Positions 7,745 to 14,421 of a stretch of DNA of 19,035 bases are shown in pieces (positions within the stretch are counted from its first letter, which is position 1; each line of letters begins with the position of its first letter). This DNA is from JABMRP01 sp964444795 (GTDB taxonomy: Bacteria > Planctomycetota > Planctomycetia > Pirellulales > Thermoguttaceae). The position numbers were made by a program, and so were the translations under genes. Location: contig CAYUIQ010000178.1 in NCBI GenBank assembly GCA_964444795.1, positions 1 to 19,035 of the forward strand, in the 5' to 3' direction. The notes under the pieces were generated by a model. The model had not been told where the DNA came from. It saw only the letters and a program-made list of their open reading frames with translations, and searched no databases.

Positions 7745-8085
7745 GACCGTCCTCTGGTAGTTGTCCACTGACTAAAAGTTTCGCAGTCCGCAATCAGTCC
7801 CTCGCGTGCTCGCCGCCAGCCAAGGCACCATGGGGCGCCGGCAGATGGGGCGTCGGCAGCTCGTGACTCGGACGCAAGTTGCTTTTTTATAACGCCTTAT
7901 GGAAAATGATCCTATTCGCCCGCCGGTGAAACCTCCCGCAGGGCGTGCCAATCCAACCAGCGAATCTAGTTATTGTGCCCGAATCGACGACGATTTCAAC
8001 CCCAGGCAGCCGAATTCCCTACTGATTGTCGAAACCTCGCATCGCTGCGATGTCGTCTTCCGTGGATTCGCCAAGGGCACCCGAC
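7745..8085. other. prs-rplY intergenic spacer
   Basis: I find no convincing gene, tRNA or known RNA motif in these 341 bp. The A/T-rich stretch near 7880-7900 stands out against the GC-rich surroundings and is the likely promoter area for the rplY operon. The part next to prs shows no strong hairpin followed by a T-run. Confidence 0.5.
7886..7891 (-). promoter_or_regulatory. Possible -10 element for the rplY operon
   Basis: On the minus strand the sequence TATAAA lies in a locally A/T-rich patch, about 140 nt upstream of the rplY start. No good -35 hexamer is found 16-18 nt further upstream, so only the -10 is supported. The wide prs-rplY gap makes an internal promoter plausible. Confidence 0.3.
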
Positions 8086-9030
8086 TCAGTCGAACAGCCG
8101 GCTAACCGACTCGTTGCGGTGTATCCGGCGAATTGCCTCCCCTAAAAGTGGGGCTACCGTTAACACTTCGATCTTGTCGATCGACTGTTGGGGCCTCAGG
8201 GGAATGGTATCGGTAATAATCAGCCGCTCGATGGGGGCCTCTTGCAGCCGTTGAATTGCCTTGCCGCACAGCACGCCGTGGGTGGCGGCGAGGTAAACCG
8301 CCCGGGCGCCGGCGGATTTCACCCGTTCGGCCGCGCCGCAAATCGAGCCGGCCGTGCTGATCATGTCGTCGAAGATCAGGGCGATCTTGCCATCGACCGG
8401 TCCCCCGATCAGGTTCTCTTGGGTCGTCTTTTCCGCGCTGCTACGCCTCTTGTCGACAATGGCCAGCGATCCGCCCAGCCGCCCTTTATGTCCCAATGCC
8501 CGTTTGATACTGCCTTCGTCGGGGCTGACCACGACGATCTCGTTCTCGGAGAAGCCCATTCTCTTGAAATGGTCGTCGATGACCGGGGCCGCGTAGAGGT
8601 GATCGACGGGAATATCGAAGAAACCTTGAATCTGTGCCGCGTGCAGGTCCATGGTCAGTACACGATCGGCACCGGCGTTGGCGATGATGTTGGCCACGAG
8701 TTTCGCCGTGATCGGCACCCGGCCCTCATCCTTTCGGTCCTGTCGTGCGTAGCCGAAATAAGGGATCACCGCGGTGATCCGTTCGGCGCTGGCCCGGCGG
8801 AAACTCTCGATCATAATGAGGAGTTCCACCAGATTGTCGTTGACTGGCGGGCACGTTGGCTGAACAAGGAAAACGTCGCGTCCGCGGACATCCTCGTCGA
8901 TCTTGCAAGATATTTCGCCGTCGGGAAAGGCGCCCACCGAAATATGCCCCAGCGAAAGCTCCAGGTAGTCGGTGATACGGACGGCCAGATCCCGGTGGGC
9001 TCTACCGCTGAAGATTTTCAGGTCGTTCAT
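8086..9030 (-). CDS. prs: Ribose-phosphate pyrophosphokinase (PRPP synthase)
   Basis: Prs makes 5-phosphoribosyl-1-pyrophosphate from ribose 5-phosphate and ATP, the precursor for purines, pyrimidines, NAD, His and Trp. At 314 aa it is full length for class I. Visible motifs are the ATP-binding loop YARQDRKDEGR (94-104), the metal/pyrophosphate-binding TMDLHAAQIQGFFDIPVDHL (126-145), the catalytic loop VDKRR (192-196), and the PRPP-binding loop FDDMISTAG (220-228). The ATG at 9030 has a modest AAGAG ribosome-binding site. It is 70 bp downstream of the GlmU-like gene, and the glmU-prs-rplY-pth order is widespread in bacteria. Confidence 0.96.
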   Translation of the reverse strand: MNDLKIFSGRAHRDLAVRITDYLELSLGHISVGAFPDGEISCKIDEDVRGRDVFLVQPTCPPVNDNLVELLIMIESFRRASAERITAVIPYFGYARQDRKDEGRVPITAKLVANIIANAGADRVLTMDLHAAQIQGFFDIPVDHLYAAPVIDDHFKRMGFSENEIVVVSPDEGSIKRALGHKGRLGGSLAIVDKRRSSAEKTTQENLIGGPVDGKIALIFDDMISTAGSICGAAERVKSAGARAVYLAATHGVLCGKAIQRLQEAPIERLIITDTIPLRPQQSIDKIEVLTVAPLLGEAIRRIHRNESVSRLFD

Positions 9031-9100
9031 TTCTCTTATGCTTTCCGACCGGTTTCTCCAAGCGCGCGAATTCCGGCCAACGCTAACGAAAAAATTCGGT

Positions 9101-9844
9101 TCACTCGCACTGGTCCATCGCGGACTCCACTGCCGCCAGATCTTCCAGAGTGTTGATGCTCAGTCGCTCGCGGGGATGGAGAACATCCAACGCCAGAACG
9201 CTCTTCCCGGCTGCGAGCATCACTCCGGGGCAATCCGTCACGTAGTATTCGCCTTGGCTATTGTCCGGCCGGATCTCCTCCAGGGAAGCCAACAATTCCT
9301 GGCAATCAAAGACATAGCAGCTCATATTGACTTCGGTTACCGCCCGTTGTTCCTCGGTAGCATCTTTTTCCTCCACGATACCCGTGAATCGGCCATCTTG
9401 ATCGCGAATAATCCTTCCCAACCCGGTGGGATTGTCGGTTCGAGTCGTTCCCAAGATACATGCCGACGGGTGGCGGTCGAACTCCTCCAACAGCCGGGTG
9501 ATCGACTGGCTTCGCATCATGGGTGAATCGCCGGCGACCACCAAAACGGGCCCCTCGTGGTCTGCCAGCAGATCACCGCAGGCCATCACCGCGTGACCGG
9601 TTCCCAGTTGTTTCTCCTGAAGGACAAACTCCACGTCTGCCCGGCCAGTCAATTCCGCCCGAACCGCCTCGGCCTGATACCCAACCACGACAATCGTCCG
9701 ATCCACGCCCGCGGTCACCAAGGCCTCGAGCACATAGTCGATCATCGGACGCCCACGGACGGGGATCAGTACCTTGGGCAACTCGGTTTTCATCCGAGTT
9801 CCCTTGCCCGCGGCCATCACCACGGCAACTCGCGTGCTTCCCAT
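9101..9844 (-). CDS. GlmU-type nucleotidyltransferase lacking the acetyltransferase domain
   Basis: The 247-aa product matches the N-terminal uridylyltransferase half of GlmU, which makes UDP-GlcNAc from UTP and GlcNAc-1-phosphate for peptidoglycan and LPS. Visible are the nucleotide loop AAGKGTRM...LPKVL (11-26), QLGTGHA (79-85), GDSP with the metal-binding Asp (105-108), NPTGLGRI, GIVEEKDAT, EVN, GEYYVTD (198-204) and the second metal ligand Asn231 in INTLEDL. The left-handed beta-helix acetyltransferase domain is entirely absent, so the protein is about half GlmU length. It ends in a normal stop with prs following, so this is not an obvious truncation. The acetyl transfer must come from another protein if this is the cell's GlmU. 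An AAAGG site lies 8 nt before the ATG. Another sugar-1-phosphate substrate cannot be excluded. Confidence 0.85.
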   Translation of the reverse strand: MGSTRVAVVMAAGKGTRMKTELPKVLIPVRGRPMIDYVLEALVTAGVDRTIVVVGYQAEAVRAELTGRADVEFVLQEKQLGTGHAVMACGDLLADHEGPVLVVAGDSPMMRSQSITRLLEEFDRHPSACILGTTRTDNPTGLGRIIRDQDGRFTGIVEEKDATEEQRAVTEVNMSCYVFDCQELLASLEEIRPDNSQGEYYVTDCPGVMLAAGKSVLALDVLHPRERLSINTLEDLAAVESAMDQCE

Positions 9845-10020
9845 CGGTATTGCCTTTCAGAGTCCGTTGCTGAAAGCTTGCCCATTGGATTCCCCGCGTT
9901 TTGCACCATTACGGGGGGCAGCCCACCGTGAGCGAAGGTGCAGAGGAGCCACTATCTTGCCACGAACCGGGCAGAGAATCCAGGGGATGGCCGTCTGTTT
10001 TTGCGCCGACGAACCCTCTG

Positions 10021-10044
10021 GTTCCCACGCGCTGGTGTGGGGAC
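10021..10044. repeat. Small REP-like hairpin
   Basis: GTTCCCAC (10021-10028) pairs with GTGGGGAC (10037-10044) across 8 nt, with one G-T wobble. Hairpins based on GTTCCCACGC are, from memory, frequent dispersed elements in planctomycetes and some other phyla; this copy looks degenerate. It has no T-run, so terminator function is unlikely. Confidence 0.4.
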
Positions 10045-10144
10045 TTACCGCCTGGACATCATACGGCAATCGCCCGTAACACGTTTATGTGTAGTGGGTT
10101 ATATCGCTTCTATCGGCCCATGGAGAATGGGGGAACGTGAAAAC

Positions 10145-10218
10145 GGGTGCCATGGGCGGCTTGCCCGCCCTTGTCCTCGGGGGATTCGGCAAGAGCGGAT
10201 AAGCCGCCCATGGCACCC
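10145..10218. repeat. Large intergenic inverted repeat upstream of argB
   Basis: The outer 18 bp are perfect (GGGTGCCATGGGCGGCTT at 10145-10162 against 10201-10218). The arms continue inward to 27 bp (10145-10171 and 10192-10218) with three mismatches, all transitions compatible with G-U pairing. It ends 38 bp upstream of the argB -35 element. No T-run follows on either strand. It looks like a dispersed palindromic element rather than a terminator. Confidence 0.75.
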
Positions 10219-10256
10219 ACGGATGGAACGACAATGGGGTACTGGCAACCAGCCCG

Positions 10257-10284
10257 TTGACATGCGGGCGGACCGATTTACAAT
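10257..10284 (+). promoter_or_regulatory. Sigma-70-type promoter for the argB operon
   Basis: A perfect -35 TTGACA (10257-10262) is followed after 16 bp by TACAAT (10279-10284, five of six consensus bases). Transcription would start near 10291 and leave a leader of about 100 nt before argB. This is the best promoter match in the window and is placed where the arginine operon needs one. I did not recognise an ARG box. Confidence 0.65.
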
Positions 10285-10390
10285 CAGGGTTTCCTCGACA
10301 ACGGGTGACTCGGGTCGGGGGTATTTTTTTTCTTGAACCGTCCAACGGGCACCCCTGGTCAACGGGCAGCCTTGGTGGGAGAGCGAACGT

Positions 10391-11284
10391 TTGGAAGAGG
10401 CCATTCAGAAAGCCGACGTCCTGATCGAGGCACTTCATTGGATCCGGCGGTTTCGCGGTACGATCACCGTGATCAAGCTGGGGGGCAGCGTGATGGAAGA
10501 TCCGGCCGCGCTGGTCCATCTGCTGTTGGACGTCGTGTTCATGGAAACCGTGGGTATGCATCCGGTATTGGTCCACGGCGGCGGGGCGGCAATCAGCCGC
10601 GCCATGGCCGAGGCGGGCCTGGAACCGCGATTCGTCGAGGGACGCCGATACACCGACGACGCCGGCCTGAAGATCGTCGAAGAGGTCTTGGCCTACCAGA
10701 CCAACGAACAACTGGCCGCGAAGATCGAGGAGCTTGGCGGCCGGGCTCAACCGCTCAACTTTCGCACCACCAACGTGCTGCGTGGCGAGCAACTCCAGTT
10801 GGTCGACACGCAAGGCGAGGCGGTCGATCTGGGCCACGTCGGCCGCGTGACCGAGGTTGATTGCCAGACCATTCACCAGATATGCGGCGAGGGAGTCGTG
10901 CCCGTGATTCCGTCGATGTGTCTCGGCGGCCCCGGAGGGAAACTCAACGTCAACGCCGATACGGCGGCCACGGCCGTGGCCCAGGCCCTGGAGGCCGAGA
11001 AGCTGGTCTTCCTGAGCGATGTCAACGGCGTGCGTCGAAGCAAGGACGACCCCGACTCGCTGCTCCACTCGCTCACCGCCGACCGGGCGCGAGAGATGAT
11101 CGCCGGCGGAGCGATCGAGGCGGGAATGATCCCCAAGGTCGAGGCATGTCTGGAAACGCTGGACAAGGGCGTCCACAAGATCCACATTATCGACGGCCGG
11201 TTGCGGCACTCGCTGCTGCTGGAAATCTACACGAGTAAGGGAGTGGGTACGGAGATTGCCCAGGACGGCGGGCTGCCCGCGTGA
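10391..11284 (+). CDS. argB: Acetylglutamate kinase (TTG start), probably arginine-sensitive type
   Basis: ArgB phosphorylates N-acetylglutamate, the second committed step of arginine synthesis. The 297-aa product shows VIKLGGSVME (27-36), the substrate loop LVHGGGAAIS (60-69), the PGGKLNVNAD region (181-190) and the lysine motif AGMIPK (244-249). Before the kinase core there is an extra N-terminal helix (ADVLIEALHWIRRFRG). The C-terminus carries HSLLLEIYTSKGVGTEI (273-289). These two features characterise hexameric, arginine-feedback-inhibited NAG kinases and are lacking in the insensitive E. coli enzyme. The start is TTG with GGGAG about 8-9 nt upstream. No ATG precedes the N-helix. It is the first gene of argB-argD-argF-rph. 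Confidence 0.94.
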   Translation: MEEAIQKADVLIEALHWIRRFRGTITVIKLGGSVMEDPAALVHLLLDVVFMETVGMHPVLVHGGGAAISRAMAEAGLEPRFVEGRRYTDDAGLKIVEEVLAYQTNEQLAAKIEELGGRAQPLNFRTTNVLRGEQLQLVDTQGEAVDLGHVGRVTEVDCQTIHQICGEGVVPVIPSMCLGGPGGKLNVNADTAATAVAQALEAEKLVFLSDVNGVRRSKDDPDSLLHSLTADRAREMIAGGAIEAGMIPKVEACLETLDKGVHKIHIIDGRLRHSLLLEIYTSKGVGTEIAQDGGLPA

Positions 11285-11351
11285 ACCAAACGCGGTTGCC
11301 GATTGTCCTGGGAGAATCGCCAAAGAAAGCAACTCAAAAGGAGACGTACAC

Positions 11352-12548
11352 GTGACGACGTCGACTCGCCTGAATTCCGAAGAGACGGTCCAGTTGTTCG
11401 ACCAGTTTGTCGTGCCCAACTACGGGCGTTTTCCCGTATCGTTGGTGCGGGGCGAAGGGTCGTACGTGTGGGATAGCGAGGGGAATCGCTATCTGGACAT
11501 GTTTCCAGGCTGGGGTTGCAACCTCTTGGGACATTGTCCGCCACCGGTGGTCGAGGCCGTACGCCGCCAGGCGGGCGAACTGATCCACGTCCCCAACACC
11601 TGGTACACGGAGGAGCAAGGCCGCTGGGCCGAGGCGCTTAGCCGGCGGAGCTTCGGCGGACAGGCCTTCTTCTGCAACTCGGGAACCGAGGCCAACGAAG
11701 CGGCCATCAAACTGGCCCGCCTGCACACGCCCAAGCAGCGTTACAAGATGATCACGTTCTCCGGCGGGTTTCACGGCCGCACGTTGGGCTCGACGGCGGC
11801 CACGGCGCAGCCGCAATATCACGAGGGGCTGGGCCCCTTAATGGCCGGGTTTGTCTACGCCCCGTACGGCGATCTCGACGCCGTGGCCCGGTTGATCGAC
11901 GACGAAACAGCCGCCATCATGGTCGAGCCGGTGCAGGGCGAAGGCGGCGTCCGGATTCCGCCCGAGGGGTTTTTGCCCGGACTGCGGCAATTGGCCGACG
12001 ACCGCGGTCTATTGCTGATCTTCGACGAGGTACAAACCGGCTGTGGTCGCACCGGCCACTGGTTCGGCTATCAGCATTTCGGCGTCACTCCCGACGTCAT
12101 GACCCTGGCCAAGGCGCTCTGCGGCGGATTGGCCGGCGGGGCCATGCTGACGACCGCCGAGATCGCTCCGAGTCTGCGTCCCGGCATGCACGCGGCTACC
12201 TTCGGCGGCAACCCCATCGCCGCGGCCGCCGGACTGGCAACCATCGAGATGATCGAAAACGAGCATCTTCTCGAAAATGTCTCGCGCGTTAGTGCGGTTT
12301 TTGCTGAGCGGCTTGAGGCGCTTCGCCAGGAGTGTGACCTGATCACCGAGGTTCGCGTTCTGGGGATGATGATCGGCATCGAATTGACCGTCGATGGCGG
12401 TCCGATGGTGGCCGCCTGCATGGAAAAGAAACTGCTGATCAATTGCACCCAGGGAACGGTGCTCCGTATGTTGCCGGCAATGAATCTGTCGGAAGAACTG
12501 GCCGGGCAGGCATGCGATATCCTGGGCGAGGTACTTAGTAGGGACTAG
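11352..12548 (+). CDS. argD: Acetylornithine aminotransferase (GTG start)
   Basis: ArgD is a class-III PLP aminotransferase that converts N-acetylglutamate semialdehyde to N-acetylornithine, using glutamate as donor. The 398-aa product has FFCNSGTEANEAAIK (106-120), FSGGFHGRTLGS (136-147), EPVQGEGGV (192-200), the PLP-binding FDEVQTGCGRTG (224-235) with Asp225, and the Schiff-base Lys254 in LAKALCGG. The GTG at 11352 has AAAGGAGA 7 nt upstream; an in-frame ATG at 11256 would overlap argB and lacks similarity. Substrate is assigned from the argB/argF neighbours, since related ornithine or succinylornithine aminotransferases share these motifs. The stop codon lies within the first units of the downstream heptad array, so the last codons derive from repeat sequence. 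Confidence 0.93.
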   Translation: MTTSTRLNSEETVQLFDQFVVPNYGRFPVSLVRGEGSYVWDSEGNRYLDMFPGWGCNLLGHCPPPVVEAVRRQAGELIHVPNTWYTEEQGRWAEALSRRSFGGQAFFCNSGTEANEAAIKLARLHTPKQRYKMITFSGGFHGRTLGSTAATAQPQYHEGLGPLMAGFVYAPYGDLDAVARLIDDETAAIMVEPVQGEGGVRIPPEGFLPGLRQLADDRGLLLIFDEVQTGCGRTGHWFGYQHFGVTPDVMTLAKALCGGLAGGAMLTTAEIAPSLRPGMHAATFGGNPIAAAAGLATIEMIENEHLLENVSRVSAVFAERLEALRQECDLITEVRVLGMMIGIELTVDGGPMVAACMEKKLLINCTQGTVLRMLPAMNLSEELAGQACDILGEVLSRD

Positions 12549-12658
12549 GGACTGGCGATTAGCGATTAGCGATTGGCGATTAGCGATTAGCGATTGGCGA
12601 TTGGCGATTAGCGATTAGCGAATGGGGATTTGGGATTTGGACATTGGGATTTGGGATT
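12540..12658. repeat. Tandem array of 17 heptanucleotides between argD and argF
   Basis: Seventeen 7-bp units run in strict phase. Two are AGGGACT, then come (A/G)GCGATT units from 12554 to about 12623, then (G/T)GGGATT units from 12624. Only the units at 12617 (AGCGAAT) and 12638 (TGGACAT) depart much from the theme. The array begins inside the last codons of argD and stops 22 bp before the argF ATG. It has no spacers, so it is not CRISPR. Its repeats contain TAG stops in several frames and do not encode protein. The gradual change in unit type along the array suggests growth by slippage of local variants. Confidence 0.9.
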
Positions 12659-12680
12659 GGTGGCTAGCGGGGATGTTTTC

Positions 12681-13598
12681 ATGCGACACTTTGTGACGTT
12701 GGCCGACGTGACTTCCGCTGAGGTGGAGCGGGTCTTTTCGATTACCGAAGATCTCAAGGCGAAGTTTGCCGGGGGCCTTCGCGAGAATCTGCTGCCCGGG
12801 CGGGTGATGGCCCTGCTGTTCGAGAAACAGTCGTTGCGCACTCGGGTCAGTTTCGAGGCGGGAATGGTCCACCTCGGGGGTAGCGCCGTCTTTCTGGGCA
12901 GCGACGTCGGATTCGGCCAGCGCGAAAGCGTCGCCGATTTCGGACGAGTGCTCAGCGAGTACGTCGACGTCATCGTCGTTCGGGCCAAGCAACACCAGAC
13001 GGTCGTCGATCTGGCCAAGTACAGCAGTTGCACCGTCATCAACGGTTTGACCGATCTGGCCCATCCCTGCCAGGCCATGGCCGACCTGTATACCCTTGCC
13101 GAGTTGGTCAAGCCGCTTCGAGGACACACGCTGGCCTGGGTCGGCGATGCCAACAACGTCGCCTGGAGTCTGGCCCAAGGGTGTGGCAAGGTGGGAATGC
13201 GGTTCGTTATGGCCACGCCCGAGAAATACCAGTTCGACGCCCCGACGCTGGACGAGTTGAAGCGTCAGGTACCCGAACTCGATATCACGGTGACCACCGA
13301 TCCCGCCGACGCGGTGTCCGACGCGGTGGCCGTTTACACCGATGTCTGGGCCAGTATGGGGCAAGAGGCCGAGACGGAGACGCGCCGCGTCGATTTCGCC
13401 CCGTATCAGGTCAACGCCGAGTTGATGTCCCGCGCCCAGCAAGGCGCCTTCTTCATGCACTGCCTGCCGGCGCGCCGCGGCGAGGAAGTGACCGACGAAG
13501 TGATCGACGGGCCGCAAAGCGTCGTGGTGCAACAGGCGGGCAATCGGATGCACGTTCAAAAGGGAATTCTCGCATGGCTGCTGGGAGCCAAGGCATGA
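12681..13598 (+). CDS. argF: Ornithine carbamoyltransferase
   Basis: ArgF joins carbamoyl phosphate and ornithine to make citrulline. The 305-aa product shows the carbamoyl-phosphate motif as SLRTR (51-55, where the classic form is STRTR), HPCQ (128-131), the ornithine-loop DVWASMG (221-227) and the catalytic HCLP (260-263). The SMG loop and HCLP distinguish it from aspartate carbamoyltransferase. The ATG at 12681 has GGGGA 7 nt upstream. An in-frame ATG at 12630 lies inside the heptad array and would add non-homologous residues. The stop overlaps the rph start by 4 bp (ATGA). Confidence 0.95.
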   Translation: MRHFVTLADVTSAEVERVFSITEDLKAKFAGGLRENLLPGRVMALLFEKQSLRTRVSFEAGMVHLGGSAVFLGSDVGFGQRESVADFGRVLSEYVDVIVVRAKQHQTVVDLAKYSSCTVINGLTDLAHPCQAMADLYTLAELVKPLRGHTLAWVGDANNVAWSLAQGCGKVGMRFVMATPEKYQFDAPTLDELKRQVPELDITVTTDPADAVSDAVAVYTDVWASMGQEAETETRRVDFAPYQVNAELMSRAQQGAFFMHCLPARRGEEVTDEVIDGPQSVVVQQAGNRMHVQKGILAWLLGAKA

Positions 13599-14326
13599 CG
13601 CGACACGACCGACGACGCCGAGACCAACTGCGGCCAGTTAAGATCAAACGCCGTTACACCCGCCCGGCACCGGGAAGTGTGCTGATCAAGGCGGGGCGAA
13701 CGACGGTCCTCTGCACCGCCAGCATCGAGCCGAGCGTACCACCGTGGATGCGAGGTGAAGGCCGCGGATGGGTAACTGCCGAATACAGCATGTTGCCCGG
13801 TAGCACCGCGCCTCGCAAGCGCCGCGAGCGGGGTGGGAAGATCGACGGACGTTCCACGGAGATCCAGCGACTCATCGGGAGAAGTCTCCGCGCCGTGGTC
13901 GACTTGGACGCCCTGGGCGAGCAGATGATCACCGTCGACTGCGACGTTCTGGAGGCCGACGGAGGCACGCGATGTCTGAGCATTACCGGCGCTTTTATTG
14001 CCCTGGCCGACGCGATCCGGTCGATCAGCGCCGAGCTACCCGATCCGAAGAAATCTCCGCTACGCGACAGTGTCGCGGCGGTTAGCGCGGGCATCGTCGA
14101 CGGCGCGGCCGTTTTGGATCTCGATTATACCGAGGACGTCGCGGCAGCGGTCGACATGAATCTGGTGATGACCGGGTCGGGGCAGTTCGTCGAGATCCAA
14201 GGGACCGGCGAAGAGGCCACGTTCAGCGACCGCCAACTCTCGGCCTTGCTCAAACTGGGCCGTGGGGGGATCGCCGAACTGACCGAGATGCAGAAGAAAT
14301 CATTGGGCCGCCATTGGCCGCTGTGA
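13595..14326 (+). CDS. rph: Ribonuclease PH
   Basis: RNase PH is a phosphate-dependent 3'-5' exonuclease that trims tRNA 3' ends. The 243-aa product has RPVKIKRRYTRPAPGSVL (13-30), VTAEYSMLPGST (60-71), the phosphate-binding region DGRSTEIQRLIGRSLR (84-99) and DVLEADGGTRCLSITGA (117-133, with Arg126), plus LDLDYTED and SGQFVEIQGTGEE. No RdgB fusion is present. The ATG overlaps the argF stop (ATGA) and has GGGAG 7 nt upstream, so it is probably translationally coupled to argF. A much longer in-frame opening back to 13028 lies over argF and is a shadow. A tRNA-processing enzyme at the end of an arginine operon is an unusual partner. Confidence 0.95.
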   Translation: MTRHDRRRRDQLRPVKIKRRYTRPAPGSVLIKAGRTTVLCTASIEPSVPPWMRGEGRGWVTAEYSMLPGSTAPRKRRERGGKIDGRSTEIQRLIGRSLRAVVDLDALGEQMITVDCDVLEADGGTRCLSITGAFIALADAIRSISAELPDPKKSPLRDSVAAVSAGIVDGAAVLDLDYTEDVAAAVDMNLVMTGSGQFVEIQGTGEEATFSDRQLSALLKLGRGGIAELTEMQKKSLGRHWPL

Positions 14327-14332
14327 ATTCTC

Positions 14333-14415
14333 GGCGGGAAAAGGGGACAGGTCCAATTTGTGCGCAGCACCCTACGGGCCGTTCCGGCAAATTGGACCTG
14401 TCCCCTTTTCCCGCC
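14333..14415. repeat. Perfect 28-bp inverted repeat between convergent genes
   Basis: Arms 14333-14360 and 14388-14415 are exact reverse complements over 28 bp, separated by 27 bp. The core is AAAAGGGGACAGGTCCAATT. Elements with an AAAAGGGGACAG arm are, from memory, widespread palindromes sometimes found near Y1-type (RAYT/IS200-like) transposases; no transposase is in this window. It fills nearly the whole gap between the rph stop and the opposing exported-protein stop. Confidence 0.85.
14339..14409. terminator. Possible bidirectional terminator (same palindrome)
   Basis: On both strands the GGGGACAGG...CCTGTCCCC stem is followed by TTTT, and the element sits between two converging genes (rph and the 601-aa exported protein). 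That position and symmetry would allow it to stop transcription from both sides. The T-run is only four bases and lies within the longer stem, so function is uncertain. Confidence 0.4.
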
Positions 14416-14421
14416 TGAGCC

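Larger units (their letters stand above)
9845..10390. other. Divergent intergenic region between the glmU-like gene and argB
   Basis: This 546-bp spacer separates the two divergent operons. It contains a hairpin at 10021-10044, a large inverted repeat at 10145-10218 and a good promoter for argB at 10257-10284. The stretch 9890-10140 is GC-rich with several short stems (including TACGG/CCGTA near 10053-10070), but it does not match 6S, SRP, tmRNA or RNase P RNA as far as I can recognise. I found no convincing promoter for the leftward operon. Confidence 0.5.

Noticed and set aside
7856..7888. Plus-strand intrinsic terminator (GCAGCT...AGTTGC followed by a T-run)
   Set aside because: No plus-strand gene lies upstream to terminate, the stem is weak, and the T-run is better explained as part of an A/T-rich promoter patch for rplY.
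9857..10069. Small minus-strand frame of 70 codons upstream of the GlmU-like gene
   Set aside because: It has no ribosome-binding site or family similarity, and it covers a hairpin and the 5' leader of the next gene.
9890..10140. Possible structured RNA gene (6S- or SRP-like)
   Set aside because: Several short stems can be drawn, but no diagnostic conserved motif of 6S, SRP, tmRNA or RNase P RNA was found and no closing stem is convincing.
10085..11419. Open minus-strand frame of 444 codons opposite argB
   Set aside because: It lies over conserved argB motifs, has no family resemblance, and is rich in residues typical of antisense GC-rich frames.
12540..12658. CRISPR array
   Set aside because: The unit is 7 bp in direct tandem with no spacers, and no cas gene is present.
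13028..13594. Long in-frame N-terminal extension of rph
   Set aside because: It overlaps argF out of frame, and RNase PH homology begins only after the ATG at 13595, which has its own ribosome-binding site.
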